Source: an uncultured Bacteroidota bacterium (GTDB lineage Bacteria > Bacteroidota > Bacteroidia > Chitinophagales > Chitinophagaceae). From it: a stretch of DNA of 64,000 nt. Of the stretch, positions 17,211 through 26,405 are shown in pieces (position 1 is the stretch's first letter; each line of letters opens with the position of its first letter). A model generated the notes under the pieces. The model saw nothing but the letters and a program-made list of their open reading frames with translations. It did not search any database and was not told the origin of the DNA. The DNA lies in contig CAIYLW010000045.1 in assembly GCA_903927185.1 (NCBI GenBank), positions 1 to 64,000 of the forward strand, written 5' to 3'. The position numbers and the translations under genes are program-made.

Positions 17211-18734
17211 CTAAAAATCAAATTTAATTCCTTGAGCTAAGGGGAGTTTATCGCTCCAGTTAATGGTATTGGTTTGTCTACGCATATATGCTTTCCATGC
17301 ATCACTTCCACTTTCTCTTCCTCCACCAGTTTCTTTCTCGCCTCCAAATGCCCCACCAATTTCTGCACCACTAGTTCCAATATTTACATTTGCTATTCCG
17401 CAGTCGCTACCTGTTTGTGAAAGAAATTTTTCTGCTTCACGCATATTTAATGTCATAATTGCGGATGATAAACCCTGTGGTACTCCATTCTGGATAGCTA
17501 TGGCCTCATCTAAAGTACTATATTTCATCAAATACAAAATTGGGGCAAATGTTTCATGTTGTACAATCGCAAAATTATTTTTTGCTTCTGCAATACATGG
17601 TTTTACATAACATCCACTTTCAAATCCCGCACCTGAAAGAACCCCACCTTCCACTATAAAATTACAACCTTGCTTTTTGCCTTCTTCTATGGCCCGAACA
17701 TACATATTTGCAGCATCTTTATCAATTAAAGGTCCCATATGGTTATCAGAATCTAATGGGTCACCAATTTTTATTTGATGATAAGCTTTAAGTAATTTTT
17801 CTTTAAACTGATCATATACTTTTTCATGAATGATTAATCTTCTTGTACTTGTACACCTTTGTCCAGCTGTGCCAACAGCTCCAAAAACTGCCCCAATCAA
17901 TGACATATCCAGATCTGCATGTTCAGAAATGATAATTGCATTATTACCGCCTAATTCTAAGATACTCTTTCCTAATCTTGCACCAACAGCTGCGCTTACT
18001 GCCTTACCCATTCTGGTACTTCCAGTAGCCGAGATCAAAGAGATTTTTTCATCCTTACTCATCCATTCCCCCAATTCTCTACCACCTTGTATCAGGCAAT
18101 TGACTCCTTCCGGTACATTATTAAGAGCAAATACTTCTTTAACAATTTCAAATATTGCTATTCCACAAAGTGGAGTCTTTTCACTTGGTTTCCATACAGT
18201 TGTATTTCCACAAACCCATGCCAGAGCTGCATTCCAACTCCAAACAGCAACAGGGAAATTAAAAGCAGAAATGATTCCAACAATACCCAAAGGATGCCAT
18301 TGTTCATACATTCTGTGTGAAGGTCTTTCACTATGCATGGTTAAACCATATAATTGTCTGGATAGCCCAACAGCAAAATCGCAGATATCAATCATTTCCT
18401 GAACTTCACCTAAGCCTTCCTGCAAACTTTTCCCCATTTCATAACTCACTAATTTGCCTAAAGATGCCTTGTTCTTTCTTAAAGCGTCACCAACCTGTCT
18501 AACAATTTCACCCCTTTTCGGAGCAGGCCAATTGCGCCATTCTTTAAAAGCTTGTTCTGATGTTAAAATAAGGTTTTCGTATGCATTATTATCAGTAGTG
18601 CTTACAGCAGCAATTAATTGGCCATTAACAGGAGAAAATGATTCAATGACTTCTCCATTGCTTTCAATCCATTTTGTGCCAGTAGATACACCTTTGTTTT
18701 GAGGGAGTATTCCAAGTTCCTTTAAAAAGTCCAT
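17211..18734 (-). CDS. ALDH7-type aldehyde dehydrogenase (aminoadipate-semialdehyde type)
   Basis: A 507-residue NAD-dependent aldehyde dehydrogenase of full length. It shows the catalytic glutamate in LELGGNNAII and the catalytic cysteine in GTAGQRCTSTRR, a signature close to antiquitin/ALDH7. Also present are the FNFPVAVWSWN and WKPSEKTPL cofactor segments. ALDH7 enzymes oxidise alpha-aminoadipate semialdehyde to aminoadipate in lysine breakdown, and some act on other aldehydes. No lysine-degradation partner is adjacent, so the substrate is inferred from family only. It is monocistronic, between two two-component genes. Confidence 0.9.
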   Translation of the reverse strand: MDFLKELGILPQNKGVSTGTKWIESNGEVIESFSPVNGQLIAAVSTTDNNAYENLILTSEQAFKEWRNWPAPKRGEIVRQVGDALRKNKASLGKLVSYEMGKSLQEGLGEVQEMIDICDFAVGLSRQLYGLTMHSERPSHRMYEQWHPLGIVGIISAFNFPVAVWSWNAALAWVCGNTTVWKPSEKTPLCGIAIFEIVKEVFALNNVPEGVNCLIQGGRELGEWMSKDEKISLISATGSTRMGKAVSAAVGARLGKSILELGGNNAIIISEHADLDMSLIGAVFGAVGTAGQRCTSTRRLIIHEKVYDQFKEKLLKAYHQIKIGDPLDSDNHMGPLIDKDAANMYVRAIEEGKKQGCNFIVEGGVLSGAGFESGCYVKPCIAEAKNNFAIVQHETFAPILYLMKYSTLDEAIAIQNGVPQGLSSAIMTLNMREAEKFLSQTGSDCGIANVNIGTSGAEIGGAFGGEKETGGGRESGSDAWKAYMRRQTNTINWSDKLPLAQGIKFDF

Positions 18735-18803
18735 ACAAATAATTTTGCCAAAGGTAGGGGATTGGCTGACTTCTAAAAATGATAACTAAACCTCAACAAT
18801 AAC

Positions 18804-19502
18804 TTATTTATTCTGAGATAGCTCCAAAAGTTGATCATAAACAAAACTATAGCTACTTCCAATGGGGATTTCTTTTCCTGCAACCAATAATTTCGTCTTA
18901 CTGAATTTTTCAATCTTATTGATGGGTACTATAAATGATCGGTGAACCCTTGCGAAATCTCGAACTGGTAACCTTTCTTGAATACTTTTTAAAGTCATTA
19001 ATGTTAAAACCGGGTTGGGCTTGATATACAATTTAATATAATCGTCTAAAGCTTCAATAAGTTCGATGTCTTTTAAATTGATCTTCATGATTTCGTAATT
19101 CACTTTTACGAAAATTGAATTTAGCTGTAACTCCTGTGAACTTAAAAATTCCAAGTATTCTTTTGATTTATATACAGCTTTTAGAAAACGATCATATTCA
19201 AAAGGTTTTAATAAATAATCAACAGCATCTACATTGAATCCTTCCACTGCAAAATCTTTATACGCAGTAGTAAAAATTACTAATGGTTTTACAGAAAGAC
19301 TTTTATAAAATTGAAGTCCATTCACATCAGGCATTTGGATATCTAAGAATAACAGATCTACTTTGTTTTGTGAAAGCCAAACTCTTGCTTCATCAGTATT
19401 TGTAAAAACTTTGTCTAATTGAAGAAAAGAAATTTTCCCGCAATATTCATTAATTAGTTGAAGTGCTAAAGGCTCGTCGTCAATTGCTATACAGTGAATC
19501 AT
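18804..19502 (-). CDS. LytTR-family response regulator
   Basis: A 232-residue regulator. The receiver domain (1-120) has acidic residues IDDEP, the phosphoacceptor Asp in LLFLDIQMPDVNG (near residue 55) and a Lys in YLLKPF. The C-terminal LytTR DNA-binding domain (about 135-230) has the pattern RVHRSFIVPINKIEKF. Its start codon overlaps the stop of the upstream sensor gene (ATGA), so the pair is translationally coupled and surely a cognate system. Targets cannot be told from sequence. Confidence 0.95.
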   Translation of the reverse strand: MIHCIAIDDEPLALQLINEYCGKISFLQLDKVFTNTDEARVWLSQNKVDLLFLDIQMPDVNGLQFYKSLSVKPLVIFTTAYKDFAVEGFNVDAVDYLLKPFEYDRFLKAVYKSKEYLEFLSSQELQLNSIFVKVNYEIMKINLKDIELIEALDDYIKLYIKPNPVLTLMTLKSIQERLPVRDFARVHRSFIVPINKIEKFSKTKLLVAGKEIPIGSSYSFVYDQLLELSQNK

Positions 19503-20575
19503 AATAATTGAATCTCTAAATGAACATAATAATTGTTATCCTTAAGAGTATGAGTAAGTAAATGTTTATAGGGATACATTAACTCCAATCTTCTCTTTAC
19601 ATTGTTAATGCCAATGCCAGTATTTTCAAGCATATTATTTTCTGATGGAATAACAAAATTACTCACATCAAAAACTATTTTATTTTCGAAGGCTTCGAGT
19701 TTTATCTCAATGGTAGAAGCAAGTTTAGTACTAATTCCATATTTAAAGGCATTTTCAACAAAGGGTATGAAAATTAAGGGTGCTACAAGTTTATTCTCAA
19801 TACTTCCAATGGCATGAAAATTAATGATGGTTTTATCTGTTAATCTTACTTGTTGTAATTCTATAAAATTATTAATAAAATCAACTTCATTTTGAAGAGC
19901 CACCAAATCTTGTGTTGTTTCTGTTAGAATATACCTCATTATTGATGAGAGCTTCATTACAGCTGGAGCAGTTTTTTCGCTTCTAATTATAGCCAATGAA
20001 TATATATTATTCAAAGTGTTAAAGAAGAAGTGTGGATTGATTTGAGATTTCAAAAAAGATAATTCAGTATTTACTCTTTGGCTCTCTGTTTCTTTTCTTG
20101 TTTCTTCAGTTTTTAGCCATCGCTGAATGACTGAAATACAAGTTCCTACTGTAAACACAAGAAAGAAGATAGCAATATTATAAGTATCCACAAGCCCCCT
20201 TCTCCTAATTCTTGGTCTATTAGGGCCATTTTCATTGTTATGATTAATAATGGGATGTATTTCAGGACTGGCTATAAGACCTGCAATATATTTTGGGAGA
20301 AATAGAAAAATTAATAAGGAAGTAATAATGGAAAAAATATAGAGGCCCCATTTTTCGTTCATCAGAAATTTGGGAATTAAAAATTGTGTATTAAAATAGT
20401 AAAAAATTACTAAATAAACATTATTACAAATAATAGTAGCTATTAAGTGATCACTCATTGTAAACTGAGAATCGAGAAGTCTAGGGAAAAAAACTAAATA
20501 GGGTAGCGCAAAAAAACATGCCCAAGCAGCAAAATGAGCAATAATGGATACTATTCTTTTATTTTGATTTAGCAA
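19499..20575 (-). CDS. LytS-like sensor histidine kinase
   Basis: A 358-residue kinase with about four membrane helices in the first 150 residues, then the His_kinase domain with phosphoacceptor in LKSQINPHFFFNTLNNIY and a HATPase segment (FIPFVENAFKYG, TGIGINNVKRRLELMYP). It lacks a known sensor domain, as is usual for this Bacteroidota class. The ORF track start is a TTG (MLNQNKR); there is no ATG before the first helix, so TTG is probably right. It lies upstream of, and overlaps by four bases with, the LytTR regulator. Confidence 0.93.
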   Translation of the reverse strand: MLNQNKRIVSIIAHFAAWACFFALPYLVFFPRLLDSQFTMSDHLIATIICNNVYLVIFYYFNTQFLIPKFLMNEKWGLYIFSIITSLLIFLFLPKYIAGLIASPEIHPIINHNNENGPNRPRIRRRGLVDTYNIAIFFLVFTVGTCISVIQRWLKTEETRKETESQRVNTELSFLKSQINPHFFFNTLNNIYSLAIIRSEKTAPAVMKLSSIMRYILTETTQDLVALQNEVDFINNFIELQQVRLTDKTIINFHAIGSIENKLVAPLIFIPFVENAFKYGISTKLASTIEIKLEAFENKIVFDVSNFVIPSENNMLENTGIGINNVKRRLELMYPYKHLLTHTLKDNNYYVHLEIQLL

Positions 20576-20693
20576 GAGGTTAATGTTGTTTTACAAATGA
20601 ACTACTTACTCAAATATATTCAAGGTTTAAGGTCTTTAGAGGGAATATGGGTGAAATATTAGCTGTTATCGGTGAATCAAGTTTTATAAAGCA

Positions 20694-21581
20694 TTATGCT
20701 TTTGAACTTAACTCACTATACAAATGCTGAATCAAACCATCTGCTAAGCCTATTTTTGGCACATATATTTCTTCTGAATCAGACCAGCGCATAATATTAA
20801 TATAGATCTGAAGGGCAGGCACAATTACATCGGCTCTGTCTGGACGTAGTTTATATACATTTATCCGATCTTCTAATGAAAAACTAGAAATCTCTTTATA
20901 GTAATCCTTTAATAGTTCAATACTTAGCGGTTTTCCATCTTTCTTTTTACTCAAAGAAAAAACCTTGTTTATATTTCCACCTGTACCAATTGCTACTATT
21001 TTTTTAAATCCTTTGGTTTTTATTTTTATGAAGTCTTTTAACTCGTTCCATTTAGCATCACTAACCATGTCTTTTAACATTCTGATTGTTCCAATGTTAA
21101 AGGATTGTTTGAAAATTAATTTACCCTCTGCAAAGAAAGTGAGTTCCGTACTACCACCTCCTACGTCAATGTACAAATAACTATGATCAGTGTCCATCGT
21201 TTCTGCTACGTGGTTCTCATATATCAATGATGCTTCAAAATCGCCTGTAATTACTTCAATATTCAGGCCTGTTTCCATCTTGACTTTTCGAATGATATCA
21301 TTACTATTACTAGCATCACGCATGGCGGAGGTTGCACAAGCAATAGTATTTGTAACGCCATAGGCATTAATTAAATGAGTATAAGCTTTCATAGTTTGGA
21401 GAATCATACCTCTTTTCTCCTTAGATATTTCCTTCTTTTCAAATACATCAAATCCTAACCTTAAGGGTACTCTTACCAAATTAAGTTTGTTGAAAATGGG
21501 GTTGCCATATTTGTCGGTTATGACATCAACTATCAATAGCCTGGCTGCGTTACTTCCGATATCAATGGCTGCTAACCTCAC
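20694..21581 (-). CDS. ppx: Exopolyphosphatase / pppGpp phosphatase family protein
   Basis: A 295-residue Ppx/GppA protein of the actin-like ATPase fold, of the short type without a C-terminal HD domain. Motifs are AAIDIGSNAARLLI (phosphate 1), ACATSAMRDASN, and YIDVGGGSTELTFF. It would release phosphate from polyphosphate or pppGpp. It starts at GTG, 20 bases inside the end of ppk, so synthesis and breakdown of polyphosphate are coupled in one operon. The choice between Ppx and GppA activity rests on this pairing. Confidence 0.9.
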   Translation of the reverse strand: MRLAAIDIGSNAARLLIVDVITDKYGNPIFNKLNLVRVPLRLGFDVFEKKEISKEKRGMILQTMKAYTHLINAYGVTNTIACATSAMRDASNSNDIIRKVKMETGLNIEVITGDFEASLIYENHVAETMDTDHSYLYIDVGGGSTELTFFAEGKLIFKQSFNIGTIRMLKDMVSDAKWNELKDFIKIKTKGFKKIVAIGTGGNINKVFSLSKKKDGKPLSIELLKDYYKEISSFSLEDRINVYKLRPDRADVIVPALQIYINIMRWSDSEEIYVPKIGLADGLIQHLYSELSSKA

Positions 21582-23655
21582 TTGTTGCTGTATTTTTCTT
21601 GATCAGATAATTATAAGTCTCAATTTGAGATCTTATTTTCTTTTTGCCGTCGGAAGGTACATAGTTGTTAGTTAATTCGTTGTTGAGTATTCTTGCTTTT
21701 ACATTATCTCTTAATTGTATGTGGATAATATCTTTTATCTCCTGTTGTAAAAGGGGGTCTGTAATTGGAATTGCCGCTTCTACTCGGTGATCTAAATTTC
21801 TAACCATCCAATCTGCACTAGATATAAATACTTTTTCATTTCCTCCATTATGAAAAATGATTACTCTGGCATGTTCCAAATATTCGTCAACAATACTTAT
21901 TGCTGTTGCTTGTTTTTTAAATTTCTTATTTTCTAACTTTGCACAAAAAATACCTCTTACCACCATTTTAATTTCTACTCCTGCTATTGCCGCTTCATAA
22001 AGTTTATTAATTAAAAGATCATCACTAAGTGAGTTTACTTTTAAAATAATTTGGGATGGTTTACGAGATTTAGCCGCCTTGATTTCACGATTAATCAATG
22101 CAATAATTTCTTTACGCATATTATTAGGGCAAACCATCAAAGTTTTGCATGCTTGTAATGGGGTCGTTCCAATTTTCCAATTTTCAAGATACCGGAAGAT
22201 GCGATTAATATCTGCCATTACATTTCTGTTGCTTGTCATTAAACAGTGGTCGCTGTATACTTTCGATGTACTTTCATTTAAATTTCCAGTACTTACAAAT
22301 CCATATTGGATAGTAGTATTACCTTTTCTCTTTTTAATGATACAAAGCTTCGCATGGATTTTTATTTTAGGTACCCCTAACAATACTTTAATTCCTTCTT
22401 CTTCCAATATTTTTTTCCATTCTAAATTTGCCTCTTCATCAAATCTTGCTTTTAGTTCTAACATAACTACCACTTCTTTCCCGTTTCTAGCTGCGTTAAT
22501 TAAAGCATTAATGATTTTAGAATTTGAAGCTAAACGATAAGCAGTAATTTTTATAGAATTCACATCAGGGTCCATCGCTGCTTCTCTTAGTAGATCAATC
22601 AAAGCATTAAAAGAATGATAGGGAAAATTTAGTAATACATCTTTTTTTAAAATCACATCAGTAACACGCATGGTGCTTTTTAATTCAGAATGTGTGAAAG
22701 AAGGCCTTCTAGAGGATTTTTCTTTAATCACATCCGGGAAATCCATAAAATGTCTGAAATTGTGGATTCGCCCCCCGGGTATAATATTACTTTTTCTGTT
22801 TAAATTCAATCTTCGAATTAAATACTCCAATAAGCCGGCATCCATTTCTTTATCATACACAAAACGAACAGGTTTTCCCTTTCTTCTATTTTTTAATCCT
22901 TTTTCAATTTTTTCTACAAATGTGGTACTCACATCACTATCTAAATCAATCTCTGCATCTTTTGTAACCTTGAAAATATGTGATTCAAAATGATCGAATC
23001 CGAAATATGAAAAAATCTGGGGAAGGTTAAAACGAATGATATCTTCTAATAAAATAATTTGTGTATCACCCACTTTGGAAGGTAATATCACAAAGCGTCC
23101 ATTAGCTTTTGCGGGAATCTCAATGAGCGCATATTTTTGTCGATAAGCTGAACTTACTTTCGACATTACGATACCTAAATAAATACTTTTGTCTCTGAGA
23201 TAAGGAAGTAATGGTAAACTCTCTATCATTAAAGGAATAATATTAGAGCGTACTTCTTCTTCAAAATATTTAAGAACAAACTTTTGTTGATCCTTATTTA
23301 GGTGTTTTTCGTCAACTAAAGAAATTTTCTGTTTTTTTAGTTCTTTTAATATTCCTTCCCAAATTCTATTAAATTCATTTTGTTGTTGTAAAACAATTGT
23401 TTGAATATCATCCAGAATTGTCTGAGGTGCAATTTCCAAATGCATATTGAGTTTTTTTCGAGACTCAGCTAATTCAATCATCCTCTTTAATGTGGCTACC
23501 CGAACTCTAAAAAATTCATCACTATTATTAGAAAAGATACCTAGAAATCTAATTCTTGCACTTAATGGAACGCTGGGATCGTTGGCTTCTTGTAATACTC
23601 TTGCATTAAAACTTAACCAACTAATATCTCTTTGTATAAATTGTCTTTTAGCCAT
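21562..23655 (-). CDS. ppk1: Polyphosphate kinase 1
   Basis: A 697-residue enzyme that polymerises ATP gamma-phosphate into polyphosphate, of normal PPK1 length. It begins with the conserved RDISWLSFNARVLQEA and NNSDEFFRVRV. The phosphohistidine lies in KIKIHAKLCIIKK, followed by TGNLNESTSKVYSDH. The second PLD-like histidine region is near HARVIIFHNGGNEKVFISSADWM. It is first in a two-gene operon with ppx. Polyphosphate is linked to phosphate storage, stress and surface behaviour. Confidence 0.96.
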   Translation of the reverse strand: MAKRQFIQRDISWLSFNARVLQEANDPSVPLSARIRFLGIFSNNSDEFFRVRVATLKRMIELAESRKKLNMHLEIAPQTILDDIQTIVLQQQNEFNRIWEGILKELKKQKISLVDEKHLNKDQQKFVLKYFEEEVRSNIIPLMIESLPLLPYLRDKSIYLGIVMSKVSSAYRQKYALIEIPAKANGRFVILPSKVGDTQIILLEDIIRFNLPQIFSYFGFDHFESHIFKVTKDAEIDLDSDVSTTFVEKIEKGLKNRRKGKPVRFVYDKEMDAGLLEYLIRRLNLNRKSNIIPGGRIHNFRHFMDFPDVIKEKSSRRPSFTHSELKSTMRVTDVILKKDVLLNFPYHSFNALIDLLREAAMDPDVNSIKITAYRLASNSKIINALINAARNGKEVVVMLELKARFDEEANLEWKKILEEEGIKVLLGVPKIKIHAKLCIIKKRKGNTTIQYGFVSTGNLNESTSKVYSDHCLMTSNRNVMADINRIFRYLENWKIGTTPLQACKTLMVCPNNMRKEIIALINREIKAAKSRKPSQIILKVNSLSDDLLINKLYEAAIAGVEIKMVVRGIFCAKLENKKFKKQATAISIVDEYLEHARVIIFHNGGNEKVFISSADWMVRNLDHRVEAAIPITDPLLQQEIKDIIHIQLRDNVKARILNNELTNNYVPSDGKKKIRSQIETYNYLIKKNTATSEVSSH

Positions 23656-23726
23656 ATTTAAAAAGTCTAATAACCAAAAATATAGAAGAGATTAACTTTT
23701 TTGTGTTAAGTTTTTGATTGGAGCAA

Positions 23727-24224
23727 TTATGAATAGGAAGATTTGATTTGTTGAATAATACCTGTTGTGGAGAATCCTTCAATTAATGGATTCACAATAA
23801 CTTTCCCACCACTTGCAATTACCTCCTTAGAACCTACAATTTGATCAATAGTGTAATCTCCTCCTTTAACTAATACATCGGGAAGTATTGAATTAATGAG
23901 TTCTAGGGGCGTGTCTTCTTCAAAAATCACTACAGCATCAACTATAGCTAAACTTGCTAATAATAATGCCCTACTTTGTTCATGATTGATGGGGCGGTCA
24001 TTCCCTTTTAATCTTTTTACACTTGCGTCACTATTAACTCCAATAATTAAATAATCGGCTTCTTTGGCCGCCTGAGAAAGAGAAAATATATGTCCCTCAT
24101 GTAAAATATCGAAACAACCATTTGTGAAAGCGATAGTTTTTCCTGTTGCCCTCCAAGAAGCGATTTTAAAACTAAGAGACTTTAATGTCTCGATTTTTTG
24201 AGGGATACTATCAATTGCTCGCAT
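23727..24224 (-). CDS. rfaE2: Heptose-1-phosphate adenylyltransferase (RfaE2/HldE C-domain)
   Basis: A 165-residue nucleotidyltransferase when started at the internal ATG (MRAIDSIPQ). The ORF track start lies 13 codons upstream, deeper inside the previous gene. Motifs are FTNGCFDILHEGH (HxGH-type nucleotide binding) and a terminal GFSTTGII (ISSTxII-like). This stand-alone domain would activate D-glycero-beta-D-manno-heptose 1-phosphate with ATP for lipopolysaccharide core synthesis. It overlaps the upstream membrane protein gene by 14 bases. Its partner kinase (RfaE1) is not in the window. Related cytidylyltransferases are the main alternative. Confidence 0.88.
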   Translation of the reverse strand: MRAIDSIPQKIETLKSLSFKIASWRATGKTIAFTNGCFDILHEGHIFSLSQAAKEADYLIIGVNSDASVKRLKGNDRPINHEQSRALLLASLAIVDAVVIFEEDTPLELINSILPDVLVKGGDYTIDQIVGSKEVIASGGKVIVNPLIEGFSTTGIIQQIKSSYS

Positions 24225-25224
24225 GCAATATTTTTTTATTATAAATAGGTAATAAAATAACACAAATGGTTCCCACGATTAATACAATCATAAATTGAGC
24301 AAACCATTGTAAAGTTCCATTTGCAAAACCCAACTCAAAAGGAATGTCACTCTTCTCTAATACTTTTGCCATGAAGAATGCATAGGCTCCGATACCACCC
24401 GGAGTAATAATCATACCAATACTGGCAAATGCTAAAGCCGTAATTGCATCTTGTAATCCTAAATGGGCTGTTCCCTGTGTGGCGTATAAACCTACCCAAG
24501 TCCCCAATATATATAGAGACCAAATTGCAATACTGTAAAAAAAGAACAAACCTTTATTTTGAAGTTTATTTACACTACTCAATCCTTCCCAAATACCTCG
24601 AAGGATTTTTTTGAATAGGATTACAATATTAAGATGCGCAAATTGTCGGAACCAGATTTTTAATGAAATAAGAATAATTATAATAATCCCAAAAAATATC
24701 AGAAGCTTATTTGCAGAATAATGGCCCGATTTGTTTTGTAAAAGTTCCTTGAGCAATTGTTTGCCATACTCCCCAACCACATCAAATTGCAATATAAATG
24801 CTAACAAAAAAACTAAAACCAAAGACATTACATCAAAAGCTCGCTCAGCCACAATGGTTCCCACTAGTTTTTCAGTGGGTACTTTTTCGTACTTGGCCAA
24901 TATGGTGCATTTGAGCACTTCTCCCAAACGAGGTACCGCAAGATTGGCCAAATAACCAATCATCACCGCAAAAAAAGTATTGGGAATAGAAGGCGTATAA
25001 CCCATTGGACTCATCAAAATGCGCCATCTTAATGCCCTGCAGATATGACTAAGCGTCAATATTAGAAATACAGGTGCTATTAATCCATATCGAGCAGTTC
25101 TAAGAGAATTTTTAAACTCTCCCCACTTGTCAGAAGGTATCTGATGCAAACTCCACCAAACCAGAAATACGCCAATTCCTAAGAAAAATAGATATTTTAT
25201 GAAAGCAATTAGCCTTTTTTTCAT
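24211..25224 (-). CDS. Lysylphosphatidylglycerol synthase-like/UPF0104 membrane protein
   Basis: A 337-residue protein when started at MKKRLIAFIKYLFF; the ORF start ten codons upstream adds a polar stretch unlike the family. About eight membrane helices and the conserved LSHICRALRWRILM and NLAVPRLGEVLKC segments mark the flippase-like domain related to MprF and YbhN. Family members are thought to move lipids or lipid-linked molecules across the membrane; the substrate is unknown. It is co-transcribed with rfaE2 and divergent from the glycogen synthase-like gene, a context consistent with envelope polysaccharide work. Confidence 0.88.
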   Translation of the reverse strand: MKKRLIAFIKYLFFLGIGVFLVWWSLHQIPSDKWGEFKNSLRTARYGLIAPVFLILTLSHICRALRWRILMSPMGYTPSIPNTFFAVMIGYLANLAVPRLGEVLKCTILAKYEKVPTEKLVGTIVAERAFDVMSLVLVFLLAFILQFDVVGEYGKQLLKELLQNKSGHYSANKLLIFFGIIIIILISLKIWFRQFAHLNIVILFKKILRGIWEGLSSVNKLQNKGLFFFYSIAIWSLYILGTWVGLYATQGTAHLGLQDAITALAFASIGMIITPGGIGAYAFFMAKVLEKSDIPFELGFANGTLQWFAQFMIVLIVGTICVILLPIYNKKILHASN

Positions 25225-25373
25225 GTAGCATTCGTTCCATGGCAAGTTACGCAAGCAATTTTAATATTCAGTTTTTTCCCCACTTTAGGTCTATTATTTG
25301 CAATAATTTAAGATCAAATGTATCAAATAGTGTTGCAAAAACTTAGGGAACCACTCCACTAATTCAAATCAGC

Positions 25374-25403
25374 TTGCGTTTCTATCTATTTTTAGTACCT
25401 TCG
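25374..25403 (+). promoter_or_regulatory. Promoter for the GT5 gene
   Basis: TTG at 25374, a 19-base spacer and TACCTTCG at 25396, one mismatch from TAnnTTTG. The predicted start is near 25410, about 29 bases before the ATG at 25439. Confidence 0.55.
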
Positions 25404-25438
25404 CGGATTATTTTCAAGTTTGCTAAAATGGCGTGATA

Positions 25439-26257
25439 ATGTCAACAAAGAAAAGAATTTTATTCATAGCCACGGAGATGTCTCCTTATCTGGAACTAAC
25501 TGAGTTCGCAGAAGTGATTAACAAATTGGCTATTAAAAGTAATGATACTGGACTAGAAGTAAGGTGTATCATGCCGAGATTTGGTGTAATTAATGAGCGA
25601 AGACATCGTTTACACGAAGTTGTTCGTCTTTCAGGAATCAACGTTTCTGTTGATAATGACGATTACCCTCTTCAAATTAAAGTGGCCTCTTTGCCTAATG
25701 CTCGCTTACAAGTTTATTTTCTCGAAAATGAAGATTTTTTTAAACGCAAACAGATTTTTCACGATGATGCCGAAACTTGGTTTGACGATAATGCGTTAAG
25801 AACCATTTTCTTTTGCAAAGGAGCATTGGAGACTGTCAAAAAATTCGGATGGCCTCCAGATATTATTCATTGTAGTGGATGGATGACTGGTTTAATTCCA
25901 GCTTACATAAAAACTGCCTATAAAAAAGAGCCGGTTTTTGGTAATAGTAAAGTGATATTCACTGTTGGTCAAAATACCTTTACAGAAGATTTTGGACAAG
26001 AGTTTATCAAAAAAGCCCTTATTAATGTTAATATCAAAGAAAAGGATTTAGAGAGCTTTAAAGAAAATAATAATACGGCCATGTTCAGAGGCGGAGCCAC
26101 ATATGCCGATGCCATTACTTTTGGATCTGATATTATAGAAAAGAAATTAATGGATGAATTTTCTAAAGTAAAAGGCAAAAAAACTGTTCCATTTAAAGGA
26201 TGGGATTCAGATTTAACAGAATATCTCGAGTTGTATAATGATGTTTCTGGGAAGTAA
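25439..26257 (+). CDS. Glycogen/starch synthase-like protein, GT5 N-domain only
   Basis: A 272-residue protein; I use ATG at 25439 rather than the GTG two codons earlier. It resembles the N-terminal Rossmann half of glycogen synthase: FIATEMSPYLELTEFAEVI (compare EmxPxxKxGGLADVV), YFLENEDFF, DIIHCSGWMTGLIPAY and FTVGQNTFTEDFG. The C-terminal GT1-type half with the nucleotide-sugar site is absent, yet the frame ends cleanly. Such short forms recur in Bacteroidota. The missing half means glycogen synthase activity is doubtful; a regulatory or other role is possible. It has its own promoter. Confidence 0.82.
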   Translation: MSTKKRILFIATEMSPYLELTEFAEVINKLAIKSNDTGLEVRCIMPRFGVINERRHRLHEVVRLSGINVSVDNDDYPLQIKVASLPNARLQVYFLENEDFFKRKQIFHDDAETWFDDNALRTIFFCKGALETVKKFGWPPDIIHCSGWMTGLIPAYIKTAYKKEPVFGNSKVIFTVGQNTFTEDFGQEFIKKALINVNIKEKDLESFKENNNTAMFRGGATYADAITFGSDIIEKKLMDEFSKVKGKKTVPFKGWDSDLTEYLELYNDVSGK

Positions 26258-26405
26258 TTTTTTCAGATAGTTAAGTCATTAAGATCTGACTTTTACAGAT
26301 GAATATTAATTTACGAACTAGCTATGCCTTTTATTTTTTGAATGCTAATTCAAAAAAGCAAAACTTTTAAAATTTATTTGTATCATTAAATTATAAAAAA
26401 CACCT

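Noticed and set aside
17830-18402. 190-residue plus-strand ORF inside the aldehyde dehydrogenase gene
   Set aside because: It is the antisense shadow of a well-conserved ALDH coding region, and its translation is low-complexity with no domain.
22079-22540. 153-residue plus-strand ORF inside ppk1
   Set aside because: Antisense shadow of the conserved kinase; hydrophobic by reverse complement only.
26258-26405. Possible SAM riboswitch before metK
   Set aside because: I found no conserved riboswitch core or hairpin array; the leader is AT-rich with no convincing stems.
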